From positions 106,927,795 to 106,991,794 of the forward strand of contig NC_092859.1 in NCBI RefSeq assembly GCF_032062135.1: 64,000 bases of DNA, in the 5' to 3' direction. The notes below the pieces were generated by a model, which searched no databases, had not been told where the DNA came from, and was given only the letters and a program-made list of their open reading frames with translations. Each line of letters starts with the position of its first letter. Positions within the stretch are counted from its first letter, which is position 1. This DNA comes from Pyxicephalus adspersus. Taxonomy: Eukaryota; Chordata; Amphibia; Anura; Pyxicephalidae. This document shows, one piece after another, positions 1-11,847 of the stretch. Made by a program: the position numbers and the translations under genes.

Positions 1-144
1 CGCTGGAACACGGAACCGACGCTGGATTAGCACAGCGGGACCAGGTAAGTGGGGATTTTAGTGTAGGCGAAAAAATACGGGCTTAACCAAAAGAGTAAAA
101 ATATTTAGTGCGAGAAATTACGGGCTTAGCGGTTAGGGGGTTAA
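1..144 (-). mobile_element. TTAA-flanked MITE end, cut by window edge
   Basis: The sequence ends in CGGTTAGGGGG followed directly by TTAA (141-144). A TTAA target beside a G/C-run terminus is what piggyBac-type MITEs show. It shares the block GCGGGACCAGGT (near 37-48) with the repeat at 1466-1735, so the two are probably one family. Only one terminus is inside the window, so orientation and length are uncertain. Confidence 0.35.
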
Positions 145-1465
145 ACAATATGCTTAAAGCAAAAAGTTAACAAAAACACAATTTAAAAAAATAAGTTGAT
201 CCTTTAAATTTAATTCAATGACATCCAAATATGCCTTTGTGGTGGAAAAAAGGAAAATTATTATTTAGAGCTAATAAGGGTTACTAGTGGTAGGGAGAGA
301 TATTTTTCTTGTTTTAAAGTAACAGCCTTATTCCACAGAACACATTTGCTCCAATTTCTAGGATGGGTATAGTATAAGTCATTGATCTCCTGGCAAAGGT
401 ACTATTAATGTCATTTTGTGATATATTAAAAGAAAACAAAATTATATTAATGTCACCTCTGTTTTTTGTTTTTTTACTTTATAACTTCTCATATTTTTAC
501 CGTTTAATAACTACAACTATCTCATTGCTGTGGTAAGCCAGAGATATGTTATTTGACATATTTGGTACTTTGAATATCTAGCTGCAGTCTTTAGGAAAAT
601 TATAAGTCATATTATTTTATTAATAGTATATATATATCATTGTATATACTATTGTTATAAAGATTATTTTAGGGTTTTTTTATTAATACATCAAGGTACC
701 CTTAAGGTACCTGGTAATGTAGCTAATCTGTTTTTATTACATACATTTAACTAAATTAGGGAAATATGGGATGTTAGAACACATATTCAGTGTATGGGAC
801 TAACCATTTCTGTACAAAATAACAAAGCCAGCATTTTAGGGGAAAATTGAGTTAATACAATGTAATACTTCACAGATGTAACTACTTAAAGGTTAAGCAT
901 AATAAATATTAGCTGAAGCAATATTGGATAAATAACACTGAAATAACTTTCTGTCCTTGAGGCAGAACTTTGTTTGAATGGAGCATGCGTCCTGTTACCA
1001 ACGCTGATCAAGATGAGTTTTAAAGAATATTCTTAATCAGTAACAGCATTTTATGTATTACTAATATTAAGGAAGTTTAACAAAATATTTTCATATATAA
1101 TTTTTACATTACATGAACAAATGTAAAATGTTTATTATTAATAATTCCACAGCAGAACAGAAACACTTAAAGACTTAACAAATTCCTAAAATGAGTTTAG
1201 CAATAAGTTTTCATAATACTGTAAAAATGATATTGTATCTACATTTTTTTTATTTTACTAGAAGTAAATTATAGCATATGGATAGCAAAGAATAAGTGTT
1301 TGTTGGAAGAATAAACAGTAATATTAAGCTATACCATTAATATCATTTAGTACATTTTTTTTAATTACATCTACTAACAAGATATTATTTAAAAAAATTA
1401 ACCCCTTTTCGTTCAAACAAAAAATCCTCGAGTAGGTAAAGTATTAAGTGAAGCTTATATATTAA
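145..1465. other. AT-rich stretch, nothing identified
   Basis: No coding signal or recognisable repeat. A short imperfect TA-rich hairpin lies near 624-655. Confidence 0.5.
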
Positions 1466-1735
1466 CCTCCCTGCTGGTAATCCCGAGTGTGGCTCGGGGT
1501 GAAATTTCCATACCAAAAGCAGTAACACTCAAGGTGGAATTGCCAAGGAGTTTAAAAGTCCTACCTGGTTTCCACATTCCAGCCGCGTCCTCCATCAATG
1601 CCCGTGGCATCCCCCAGCGAGGCCCAGCATCTTTTTCCCCGCATTCCCAGCGTGTGAGCACTGGGGATGCGAGGCTGGGAGGCGGGACCAGGTGGGAATA
1701 TTAAAATACTTTTCTAAATGTACCGCTTTTACATT
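1466..1735 (+). mobile_element. GC-rich TTAA-flanked MITE (piggyBac-type)
   Basis: TTAA at 1462-1465 is followed by CCTCCCTGCTGGTAATCCC and then the self-complementary motif CCCGAGTGTGGCTCGGGG. I recall this TTAA plus CCCGAG...CTCGGG pattern as a common MITE in ranid frogs. A GC-rich interior contains GCGGGACCAGGT, shared with the fragment at 1-144. The right terminus is not a clean inverted copy of the left, although TTAA recurs at 1701-1704, so the 3' part appears lost or decayed. Two opposed short open frames here (about 70 codons each) are by-products of GC content. Confidence 0.45.
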
Positions 1736-2039
1736 TAAAAATACTTAGTATTCACACAACCAGGGAAGGTAATAATGTTTAATATTATTTACACCCCCTA
1801 CCACCACCACTGCCTACCACATAGATTGCTCTTTCATGTACACTAGTTTTTCCATATGCCATGTGCTGGATGAAGAGCATTAGCTAAGCTATGCTGGGCT
1901 CATGGTAAAGATTTCTGGAAGGGGTCAGAGTTGGCACTGGAATATACTCAGGAGAGTGAAATCAAGGCTTTACATTACAATTATCAGGAAGGCGTGAATT
2001 TCCTTGTAATTGAAATACCCCTATGTCAGTAATGAAATT

Positions 2040-2044
<5 letters not shown>

Positions 2045-2078
<34 letters not shown>
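2045..2078. repeat. (TA)17 microsatellite
   Basis: Uninterrupted AT dinucleotide run. The short open frames across it, which read Tyr-Ile repeats, are artefacts. Confidence 0.95.
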
Positions 2079-2080
<2 letters not shown>

Positions 2081-2527
2081 GTATAGAGGGCAAATTTGTG
2101 TTCCACTGCCGCATGTCGTTACTTCTGTGGGATCCAGGGGTGACGTCACTTCTGGTTTCGGCGTTCCACATGGAGTGTGGTCGGAAGTAATAGCTTACAG
2201 GTCCCTCCAGGGCTCTGGAACAAGAAGGGGACTATAAAAATTCAGGCAATTGACATGAAGGCTTACTTACCTTCTTGAAATCTTGGAGAAACCATGGGCT
2301 ATTTCCTTATCCTTTGTATGGCTCCTTGACCAGTCTTGGTGCGCATTATTATTATTCATGCTCTATTTATAGCTGAATTTACCAACAAGTTCCTTTAGGA
2401 ACTTTGCTTCTATACTTAACTTAATATCCATGCAACTTTGATAATACTATTAACAACACACCTCTCAACCTTTACTGTTGGATATTTTTTCAGCTACAAC
2501 TGTCCAAGTAAGTTTCAATACTTATTG
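2079..2527. other. Unclassified stretch
   Basis: A moderately GC-rich part at about 2080-2230 contains GTGACGTCAC and looks like repeat sequence, but I cannot name it. The rest is AT-rich with no signal. Confidence 0.3.
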
Positions 2528-3846
2528 TTATTTGTAAACTTTCTGGACAATTTCTGTGTGATTATTTGCTTGTGTGTTTCCAAGAAAGTCCTTGACAATG
2601 GCTTTGAATGATAACCAAGCATTCTTTTTGACTTCTGACATTGTCCTGACGAAATATTGATCTTTGATGAGCTGCCGAATCTGTGGACCATCAAACACGC
2701 CGGCCTTCATTTTTTCAAATGACAGGCTAGGAAATGCTGAAATGAGGTACTTGAGACAGTCTCCTTCAGTTGACAATGCTTTAACGAACTGCTTCATTAG
2801 ACCCAGTTTCATGTGCAGAGGCGGCAATATATTCTTTCTATCAACAAGTGGCTCATTCCTTTCTACCCAATGCCTCTCACAAGCTCTGCTGTCCCACATG
2901 CACAGATAACAGGGATACTTGGTGTATCCGCATTGATGACCAAGAAGGAAAAATACCATTTTAAGGTGAACACAGATGACCCGATTGTGTTGGTGATATT
3001 GCAACAACTCAATGACTCTCTTTATGTCTGCATATTCTTCACAATTTCACAAATTGGTACTTACCCAAATATATTACCATCGTGAAGGAGGACACACTTT
3101 AAGCTCCGCTTTGAGCTATCGATGAATAGTCACCATTCAGTCGAGTTATAGATTGGAAATTCCAATTCCTTCATTAAACTAGGTACTGTATGTTATGGCA
3201 ATACACAAAGCCACTGTCAGTTCTAAAGTACTGCATAAATTCAATTTCTCTAATATGAAAGTACGATACCTTGATGCTAGGAGTTCTGAAGCCTTCTTCA
3301 ATAGTACCAAATCACTCAACTCATGCTCATCAAATCCCTTATGAACAGAGTCCTCTTCAATTTCAACCTCTTCATCATTGTTGTCACCTAGTTCATCACC
3401 ATAATCATGTTCTTCAAGAGAGGGTAGTGTAACAAAAATCGGCACTGGGGTTTCATCTGAATGAGCCACTGGGCATATAGCCGATGGTAGACTAGGATAC
3501 TCTGTTACATTTATTTTTCTTGTGATATCCTGAAGTTTTCACTATACAAAAGTAACAGTCACTGAAATGATCTCCTGGCTCTCGCAAAACCAAAGGTACA
3601 CCAAATGGCATCTTCTCACATGTTCCCTTTGTCCAATCCGTAAACCCTCGGCACACTGTTTGCACACCTTATGAGGGGCCCAAGACTTATATTGATCACC
3701 AAGTTTAACTTTGAAATATGCCAAATAGGCTTGCTCTACAAGTGTGCTGATGTTCGCCCCTTGGGAATGGTGAAACTGCCACAAATATAACAAAATGAAT
3801 CAGGGTTGTTTAGGCACTTACAACAAGAAACAGCAGAGACAGACAT
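2528..3846 (-). pseudogene. Broken copy of an uncharacterised repeated gene family
   Basis: Read on the minus strand from an ATG at 3846, the protein runs in pieces through all three frames. The N-terminal piece reads NNPDSFCYICGSFTIPKG. Next comes a WAPHKVCKQC segment (3542-3793), then an acidic stretch (3179-3469, EEVEIEEDSVHKGFDEHELSDLV), then STEW-stop-LFIDSSKRSLKCVLLHDGN (about 3060-3150). The last piece (2528-3007) carries GHQCGYTKYPCYLCMWDSR and a PLHMKLGLMKQFVKAL helix. I recall this architecture as a highly repeated, uncharacterised protein family in arthropods and vertebrates. Paired Cys-x2-Cys motifs suggest zinc binding, and an origin as a mobile element is likely but not shown. 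Frameshifts lie near 3758, 3640, 3510 and 3255, and several stops interrupt it. The usual C-terminal EEQGERFHQD region is absent, so the copy is also 3' truncated. It is surely nonfunctional; the family's biochemical role is unknown to me. Confidence 0.75.
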
Positions 3847-4540
3847 GATCTAAAAGAAAGGAAATACGTGTACATGTACGTAGAAAAGTACATTTTGCTT
3901 ATTCACTACGTAGAGCAGTGCACACAACCCACAGTGTGGTGTCTTGCGTGTAAATGAATAGCCTATACAAATCCACTCTACAGTAATCGCATTAATATAA
4001 GCGGTAGAGAAAAAACCTGACGTGATAGAAGAAAACTAACTACACTTTCAGAATCAGCATACCTATTTTAGTGTAAATAAGCTTAAAAATTGAAGTCAAC
4101 AAAAAATTTGTTAAAAATAGTTCCCCAGTGTAACATACTCTCTTAGGCTATCCAACCACTCCTTGCTTGTGCCTTTCCCTGTCTATGCATCCCTATTGGT
4201 CCAAAGCTATGCAAGCTATCTGACTTTTCCTTAACTTTTCACAATGTGTGCTTTTGTCACTGAATTTACTATGCAGATTATTGCCGATTAAAAAACCAAA
4301 TAATCTATATGTTTTATATAAGCATACATGTTATTATTCTTATATGTCACCCTGTATACCCACACATTTAATACATTAAACATAATACACATTTCGATAC
4401 CTATATACATGGATAAAGTGAGATATACTTGTGTTTGTATTATATATAAAAGGTATTGACATGATTTATTTATATTTTTTATAGATGTATACCATCATCA
4501 ATATTACTATACTTGCCATGGTTATAGCTTTATACTAATA
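3847..4540. other. AT-rich stretch, nothing identified
   Basis: No open frame or known repeat recognised. It may include 5' flank of the broken gene copy at 2528-3846. Confidence 0.35.
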
Positions 4541-4667
4541 CTACTAGATTGTAAGCTCTTCGGGGCAGGGTCCTCTCCTGTATCACTGTCTGTATTAGTC
4601 TGTCATTTGCAATCCCTATTTAATGTACAGCGCTGCGTAATATGTTGGCGCTATATAAATCCTGTTT

Positions 4668-4670
<3 letters not shown>
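4541..4670 (+). mobile_element. SINE/LINE 3' tail
   Basis: GATTGTAAGCTCTTCGGGGC leads to CAGCGCTGCGTAATATGTTGGCGCTATATAAAT (split here: CAGCGCTGCGTAATATG then TTGGCGCTATATAAAT) and ends in a TAA microsatellite. This is the tail seen on the V-SINE copies elsewhere in the window. The tRNA-like head is absent, so it is a 5'-truncated insertion. Confidence 0.65.

Positions 4671-4705
<35 letters not shown>
4668..4705. repeat. (TAA)n microsatellite at SINE tail
   Basis: About twelve AAT/TAA units directly follow the SINE tail, as expected for the 3' terminal simple repeat of this element type. Confidence 0.9.
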
Positions 4706-5837
4706 GGTATCCATATTGAACTCCTGAAGCAGACCAGATCTGCGAAACATGCAAAGTTAGTAGCTTGCGGTCCCCATTAGATGACCCCTTGGTACTTACA
4801 CATTTGGGTGGTAGCAAACTAATGTCTAGACAATCCCTTTCATCAGCCCTGGTGGGCTGATTTTCTAATAAACCTTTTGTTTAGTAGCAGAAGCCATATG
4901 TCTAGTGGCCCAGTGGCCCATTTAATGTGTGTGTTTAAATCTTTCTGCTTCTTTTTCTTTTTTGTTTTTTTTCGTTGGTCCATTTCTCACATAAATGCAT
5001 TTTTTAATGATTTGTAAATAAAGTATATACATTTTTATCATATTTAATTGTTTCGTACCTTGAAAATCCCACTTCCTGACCTAGTTTCTTGTAGAGGTCT
5101 CTATACCCTATATAAAGAAATAGACTTTCCTTGTCCTTTATATGGCATAAATGTCCTTTAACTTTTTTGATCACATAAATTATTTTACCCATTTTGGGTT
5201 CGGAAAAAAAAAAGCAAGACAGATTGTGTTTTAAATAATGCCTTTTCGTCTATGACATTGGTTATAAATAAATTATATGAAGTATACATTTCATTAATAG
5301 CAATGCAAACCTTATTATACTTTTTGCACTTTTTTCTGTGAATTGATGTAGTTTAAATTATTATTTAAAAAAAACAATGTCTGCATTCTTTCTTTCCTTC
5401 CCCGTGGCTATTTCAATTACTTTATTCCTAAAAAAAAATATATATATATACTAAAGTAAAAAATTATTTTGCAGTTATTTGAGAGCATAGCGGTGGTAGC
5501 AATTATATTTACTGCTTATTACATGGATCAAATGCTTTGAAATTAAATCAATAACATGGCAGTCTACACTTCTTTTTATATCTAGCTACATAGATGTGCA
5601 CAGTTTGACAGACTAAATTGACTGGATAAGGGATCTGAGCAGGGAAACCCCCTGCTGGGATGTTCTTTTGACTGTGTCCAGTAAAATGGCAGCACCTCAA
5701 TGTTTTCTGAGATGCATTTCAATTATGGTAGGTCCTCAGTCATAACTGAAGCCATGATAATTACAAAAATGGGTATCAAGCTATTAACGGTTAAGAGGAT
5801 TGATGGCTGACATGTATGATGAAGCATGGATTTAAGT
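4706..5837. other. AT-rich stretch, nothing identified
   Basis: Only short homopolymer and TA runs (for example 5442-5452). No supported gene or repeat. Confidence 0.45.
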
Positions 5838-6013
5838 AGAGATTAGCGAATCGAAGCTGACGAAGTGGAATTCGATCCGAATTTCAGGAAAAATTAGATT
5901 CAATCCGAATTTCCTTGCGATTCCTGAAATGGCGGCTGCACGTCTATGGACTTTAGAGATTCCACTACGATCTTTGGGCACTACAGGGGATGAATAGGGA
6001 CCTGTCCCCATGA
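5838..6013 (+). repeat. Dispersed repeat related to the 20.4-21.3 kb block
   Basis: It begins GAGATTAGCGAATCGAAGC, contains paired TCGAATTTC-like blocks, and ends with a CTACGATCTTTGGGCACTA...GGGACCTGTCCCC segment. That end resembles the CTGCGATCCCGGGCACTAGAGG and GGGACAAG..CCCC segments of the block at 20385-21350. I recall the opening as a common frog repeat but cannot assign a superfamily. Confidence 0.45.
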
Positions 6014-7943
6014 GTGGAATGAGTGGTGTAGACTCTGAAGAGAACACTGGTGTAGTAGGAAGAAAGACTAGGCATAGTATGAAGCCCTTAAATGGTGGCG
6101 TACAAATGGCATACAGTGGAGCTAGAAATACAGAAGCATCAAATACAGAAATGGTGAGCACAAGGCATCAAATACCACACACAGAAGGTAAAAAGCAAAG
6201 GTTTCACCAGATACAGGTTTGCGCAAGGAAAGTGGTAGGCAAGGTAATGGTAGGCATAGGGTAATAGATGCAAAAGTTGTTGGCAGGCAGAGGTCAATAC
6301 AATCTAGCAACATATTGGTTTCAATATGTTGGTCATTTATCTTCACTTTGCTTCTGCACTACTATTTCATATACTGGTATCATCCTTCTGTTGCTTATAA
6401 TAACACAACACTGAGTATTCCCATGTCCAATAACCATCAGCCATTATGAACACAACTGAACCCTCTCGTTAATGTAACCAGCATGGGGTGTTCCCATTGT
6501 CGTGGTCATAAGGGATAGGAATGCTCCCCACTATAACAAAAACAACTGTAATTTACTGCAATGAATGATGATGCTTTATATGCTCCAAACAATCCCGACA
6601 TTCATTGCTTTGGTTTTTTTTGTTGCACTAGAAATTATTCTACTACCTAAACTAGGGTTTACATTTTTAATGCCTCTTTTTTCCATAGATTAGTTCTGCT
6701 TTAAGCATGTTACTTTTAGATAGATAGTAGAAGGAATGGTAAAAGATAGCAGGAGATTGCAACAAAGAACCCTTTTCTTTGTCTGCTGAGCTTTAATCAG
6801 TACATCTTGTACACCTACTCTGAATTATATTGTTTACCATCATCAATAACAGTTTATTCTTAAGAAAAAAATCCTAGCAGTTAATCTGTTAATACAAGTC
6901 ATATGTAATTCAAACCTCACAGAGAATACAAAATACCAAATGCCATTTATCTTTTTGTTTTGTTCCCATTTTCAATCATAATTTTTAATTTTGGCTATAC
7001 ACAACTTTAATCTGGCATTTTATTCTAAGTATAATATGCCACAAATGAGTTGTGTTTAGTAAATTAACCTAATGTAATGAAAAACAAATACAGAAAGATC
7101 ATGTTACTGTGTGGACTGTGCACTCTGTCCCTATAAAGAACATCCACAACACTGCCTAAAATCTGTTTATAACTCAGAGATGAATCAGTGACTACAGATA
7201 TTGTTACATGAATCACAGCAATTACATGCTTCAATGTTGTTCTTATCAAACTCAAATACAATTATAATCGTGTTTAGCACGTTTGTCTAAGGATCTTTAC
7301 AAGCTGATAAAATGTTCTCTGGTGTATATAATTATAACTGGGAGATTTTATGAACCATTTCTCTGACTTGTGACATAAAACATATAGATATATCTTTGAT
7401 TTATACATAAAGATATAGGTGTTTTTTTTTATATTTTTGATTGGCTTAAATATACTATAGCTTTTAAGTGAAAGCCAAGTATTACTTGAGTGTGAAAAAA
7501 TGTATTAAAACTGGCAGTGATCGAAAGATAAAAGCTTTTTAAATGAGATAAGCCCTTAAAAACTCTTGGCTGCCTATCAAAGGTTTTCCTTAGGGTTTTC
7601 TTCTCTCGCAGTGGCAAACCTTTACTGGGCAGTATAATCGGTCTCATACTCATCCTACAGACCTTTTAATTTAATGACACCACTAGCTAACTTCTCTACA
7701 TAGACTGCTAAGATATTGCAAAGTTTTCCAGAAACATTTAACAAATTTAAAAATTAAATAGTGAAACTTTACCATTGTATTTGAAATAAAGGAATAGGAA
7801 AATAATAAAATTGTTTTTAAATAAATGTATTTGTCAACCCATATACACAATGTTCATTGCAAATTAAATAAATACCTTAAATAAAGAGGAAAAGCTCCTT
7901 GTGTTGCTTTTCCTCTTTCAAGATTTCAAGACTTAATACCAAG
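6014..7943. other. Gene-free stretch
   Basis: Short open frames (up to 84 codons near 6010-6264) have no recognisable motif and sit in purine-rich DNA. A small local repeat of GGTAGGCA lies near 6235-6260. Nothing else supported. Confidence 0.4.
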
Positions 7944-8250
7944 GCAGCACGGTGGCTCAGAGGTTAGCACTCTGGCCTTCACAGTGCTAGGTCCCAGGTT
8001 CCAATCTCGGTTAGGACTCTATCTGCATGGACTGTGTGTTTGCATGGGTTTCCTCCCACATTCAAAAAATATACAGTAATAATAATTGGCTTCCCCCTTA
8101 GAAAATTGGCCTTAGACTGTATTAAAGACATATGACTATGGTGGGGACATTAGATGGTGAGTTCCTTTGAGGGACAGCTAGTGACATGACTATGTACTTT
8201 GTAAAGTGTTACATTATAATGTTGGCACTATATTAATAATGTGGAATAAT
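7944..8250 (+). mobile_element. V-SINE-type tRNA-derived SINE
   Basis: The tRNA-like head reads GCAGCACGGTGGCTCAG...GTTAGCAC with an A-box-like TGGCTCAGAGG, and a decayed B box GGTTCCAATCT at 7997-8007. The central TGCATGGGTTTCCTCCCACA block is typical of V-SINEs. The tail (CCTTTGAGGGACAGCTAGTG...GTTGGCACTATATTAATAAT) matches the tails at 4541 and 30686. A mutated B box and internal gaps indicate an old, inactive copy. Confidence 0.8.
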
Positions 8251-10418
8251 AAAGGCCAAGTCTATTTCCTACACTGCTTGCATTTATTTATGAAGTCAAA
8301 GTTGAAATTTGTGTCTTTCATGTCCGACCAATGTTTGACCAATTACTCAAACATCTTTGTCATGTACACTAAAAGAAAATACTATCCCATCTCTTTACAG
8401 AAATATGTCATAATCATTATTTAGACTCTTTGGATGTAGTGCTTGTAATATTAAATCACTATCTGACAAATGTTTTATTAATCTTGTTAATATTGGCATT
8501 TTTTTACACTTATAAGAATACAATCATTCTAATTCATACATGTTGTAGCTTAGCCAAATGCCCCCTGGAGAAGAATTGCTTTTGGTATCTTTCCTATGTT
8601 GTATCAACACTTCCATTATAGCAACAATCAATAGATGTCAACTCTTAAAATAGTTTCCAAGTTATAATACCAACTCTTTATATATAAATGACACACTAAA
8701 TTATGTGATGAGACAACATAACAGTGTCACGTTCAGTTATCTGGCAGTATATGAGTACCTAAAAAATCAGAGATTTTGGAACTTTGTAGAGTAAAGTTGT
8801 TTATGAAAGTAATCATCCAGAAGAATTAATTTCACTGCCAGAACATTGTAGAGAAACTGTGTTTGGAATTTATTTTGACCTCACAAAAAATAGTCAGCGC
8901 CACTGTATGGTTATTAGACTGTATGGCAATCAAGAGATATGGAATGTTTTGTTCTGTCACTGAAACATTTTCACATAATAACAAGCTTTCAATGTATTGG
9001 TCTTTGATGATGAACTAATATGACAGGCTATGGGTAATGACTATGGCTATGGGAGTTTTAATGCCACATCCCATTTATTTTATTCTTTTAGTTTGGCACA
9101 TTTGACATTCTTTGTATAAATAAAACATAAAAAAACTTTATTATCAACAATAAAAAACACCTTATTAGTATTCTTTCACCAATACATAATACAACTAATG
9201 GGTAATAAATCAGTTCTTCAATAGACGGATATATTTTCTACAGGTTTTGCGATCTCATTTTCTTAATGCAAACACAAATCAACATTAGAATAATTTATTG
9301 ATAAGACAAATAGGAAAGTGATGTAAAGTAAGTCCCTAAAGCTTATTTCTTATTTTCTTTTTTTTCTTTTCTTTTTTTTTTTAATTTTTCTATTACTGAT
9401 AAACTAGTAAGTCACACTACATGTGGTCCAGAACTTGAGGGTACCTAAGGCTGACACTTCTCTTCCAGGCTTTGTTGAGCCTGGCCTTATTTTATTACTT
9501 GTTCAAGATATAGGTTATCTGGGGTAAAACTATGATATACATTTGAAAGAGTAAAATTCAGATCTTCATAATATTGCATTGACTACAGTTTTGCAGTCCT
9601 TAGCCGAACGTGTCTGCTAAGGTCACTGCTTTTTTTTACGTAACTCGAAAAATGTAATAATAGACACAAAAAAAGGATAACCTAAATTTATTAAAGAGTG
9701 TTTATTTGCATTTGCCATGCATAGATATTCACCACATCTGGTTTCCCTTAGACATATAATAACACCAATAATTACAGTTAAAAAGTTTTTTCACATGGTT
9801 TTAATTTTTTGACATACAAGATCAATTACAGTAAAGATAATCCAATGCTTTGTCTCTCGTCTTATGATGTATGTTCATAATGAAGTGCTAAGAACAGTTA
9901 GGGAAATCTAAGTGTATGGTTCGCAGATGTTATAAGTGCATTAGGTTAAATGTAAAAGTGTGTCTCTAAATTTGTTTCTTTATCATACGAAGTATCTCAT
10001 TTTAAAAGGTATGCTTTTTTTATCCTTTGTGTCTGTCTGTGTTGTTTGAAAGAAAGGTATTTCAAATTGTTAAAAAAATGAAGAGAAAACAATATCCATC
10101 TTAGATGGCTCATAAAAATCATCTAACACCTATAAAAAAAATTTTTCCATTAGAAAACAGAGCCCATATTTGTGTGCCAGTTCACACTCTAATTTGTAAA
10201 TCGCCATGTGTTTACATTTTGCCTGATTCAAGTAATTGTAGGAAGCTATTATGTGAAGGGTACCACATGTAGAATTTATCTGTCAATTGAGGGCAAACTA
10301 ACCATTAGGTTTAAAGGAACACTCAAGCATCTTAAAACCCAGGTTAGCAGGCTCTTTTACATCACTGAAGCTATAAAGAATATCGTATGCTCAGTGCAGA
10401 CATGTAAGCTAACACCTT
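8251..10418. other. AT-rich stretch, nothing identified
   Basis: Two short frames of 60-72 codons (8206-8424, 8430-8621) have hydrophobic, AT-driven content and no family resemblance. A T-rich run lies at 9350-9390. Confidence 0.45.
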
Positions 10419-10776
10419 GGGCCTGATTTATTAAACGTCTTCATGGCTGGAGAGGATACACTTTCTTCAGTGAAGCTAGGTGATCCACCAATCCTGGAAT
10501 GGATCTGGTCGAGGATTGAAAACATTTTCTAGCAAATATCAAATGTTGTTTAAGAAATCCATTCCAGGTTTGCTGGATCAGTTTTACTAATGAAAGTGTA
10601 TCCTCTCTATCAGTGGTATAGTCATAAAAAAGAGGGTGCACGGTAATAGTGAAGGCTATCAGTAGCGAGTGAGCAAGAAGGACCTATTTGGGGGTCCCGA
10701 AAAAAGTGAGGGCTGGACGTACGGCCCCACTACACCTCTGCTCTCCATCTTTGGAGAGCTTTAATAAATCAGGCCC
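10419..10776. mobile_element. Palindromic MITE, split by a nested insertion
   Basis: Termini are GGGCCTGATTTATTAAA and TTTAATAAATCAGGCCC. The halves are inverted copies built from TGGAGAGGATACACTTTC, GTGAAGC..GGTGATCC and ATCCATTCCAGGTTTGCTGG. The same element occurs at 15337, 20040, 39143, 43613, 52895 and 55601. A 130-bp element interrupts the right half at 10611-10740. No target duplication is obvious, and the superfamily is unknown to me. Confidence 0.8.
10611..10740. mobile_element. Nested hAT-type MITE
   Basis: It starts CAGTGGTATAGT and ends ACTACACCTCTG, giving inverted termini that match at 10 of 12 positions. Flanks CTCTCTAT (10603-10610) and CTCTCCAT (10741-10748) form an 8-bp duplication with one difference. 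Both the CAG-type terminus and the 8-bp duplication are hAT hallmarks. Removing it and one flank restores the host MITE order. Confidence 0.7.
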
Positions 10777-10902
10777 TTTTACTCTATATGAACCAGAAAA
10801 ATGGTTGTTTATGGAATAGGAAGCTGAATATGCAACCCCTCAGGACATTGATACTACTTTAGAACCAAGTGTTTGTTAACTGCAACTTTATGAAGAGGCT
10901 TG

Positions 10903-11847
10903 CCCATTTTTTTTTAATAAATTAGGCCCTTAATGCTGCCTACTAATATTCATACCATGACTATTTGTACAGGCCACCAGACACAAACCACACAAGTTTG
11001 GTGGGTACTCCCAAAACTATGTTGCGTATAATTGCCAATCAAACCCTAACTGCAGTGGTTTGACTTTCCATTAACACCATGATCACCAAAACACCAATTG
11101 TATTTGTTGTTTCAATAATTAACCAATTGCAAGAAATCTCATCTTAACTGTCTTTATTTGGCACGACCAATGACTGCCACAGCATTCAGCTCTAGGTATT
11201 GTAATCCCAATATATACCAAAAAGTACATTCCATTGGCAATCGTCTTTTTATTTTCTTTTGTTTTTGCACATAATCCTATATTCTTACTTGCTAATATAC
11301 TTAATTGCCCCCACACCCTATCTTTGTTTCCCCTATTTTGAATGAATGTGTGCCACAATCTTCTAGCTGAAGGCCAAACTGATCTAAACAATGGTGAAAA
11401 AGCACTAAACCCACAACAGATATTGCCCATCTTTATGCAACAATGACAACTGAGGGTATACTTTCACAAAATCAACAAAACCAACAATTATTTAATTTAT
11501 AATTCCTCTTTAAAGAGTTTTTCCATTAATCCCAAGATTTCGTCAATTTTCCAAAACTCAGCAATTGGTACAACAATTCTTCCAAAAGGACTGTTTTTGC
11601 TCTCAAAATTATAGAAAAGAAATATTGGTTAATTATTGAAACAACAAATACAATTGGTGTTTTGGTGATCATGGTATTAATGGAAAGTCAAACCACTACA
11701 GTTAGGGTTTGAGTGGCAATTATATGCAACATTGTTTTGGGAGTACCCACCAAACTGGTGTGGTTTGTGCCTGGTGGCCTGTACAAATAGTCATGGTATG
11801 AATATTAGTAGGCAGCATTAAGGGCCTAATTTATTTTAAAAAATGGG
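10903..11847. mobile_element. Fold-back element, about 225-bp arms
   Basis: The left arm (10903-11127) and right arm (11624-11847) are inverted copies, about 95% alike by eye. Shared blocks include AATAAATTAGGCCCTTAATG, CATACCATGACTATTTGTAC and ATGATCACCAAAACACCAAT. The roughly 495-bp centre holds a 103-codon minus frame with no recognisable protein, so it looks nonautonomous. Outer sequence resembles the termini of the palindromic MITE family. Confidence 0.7.

Noticed and set aside
1962..2237. Tyr-Ile-repeat frames
   Set aside because: Direct translation of the TA microsatellite.
11119..11430. 103-codon minus-strand frame inside the fold-back element
   Set aside because: Considered as a transposase, but no catalytic or DNA-binding motif is visible, and it overlaps the arm.
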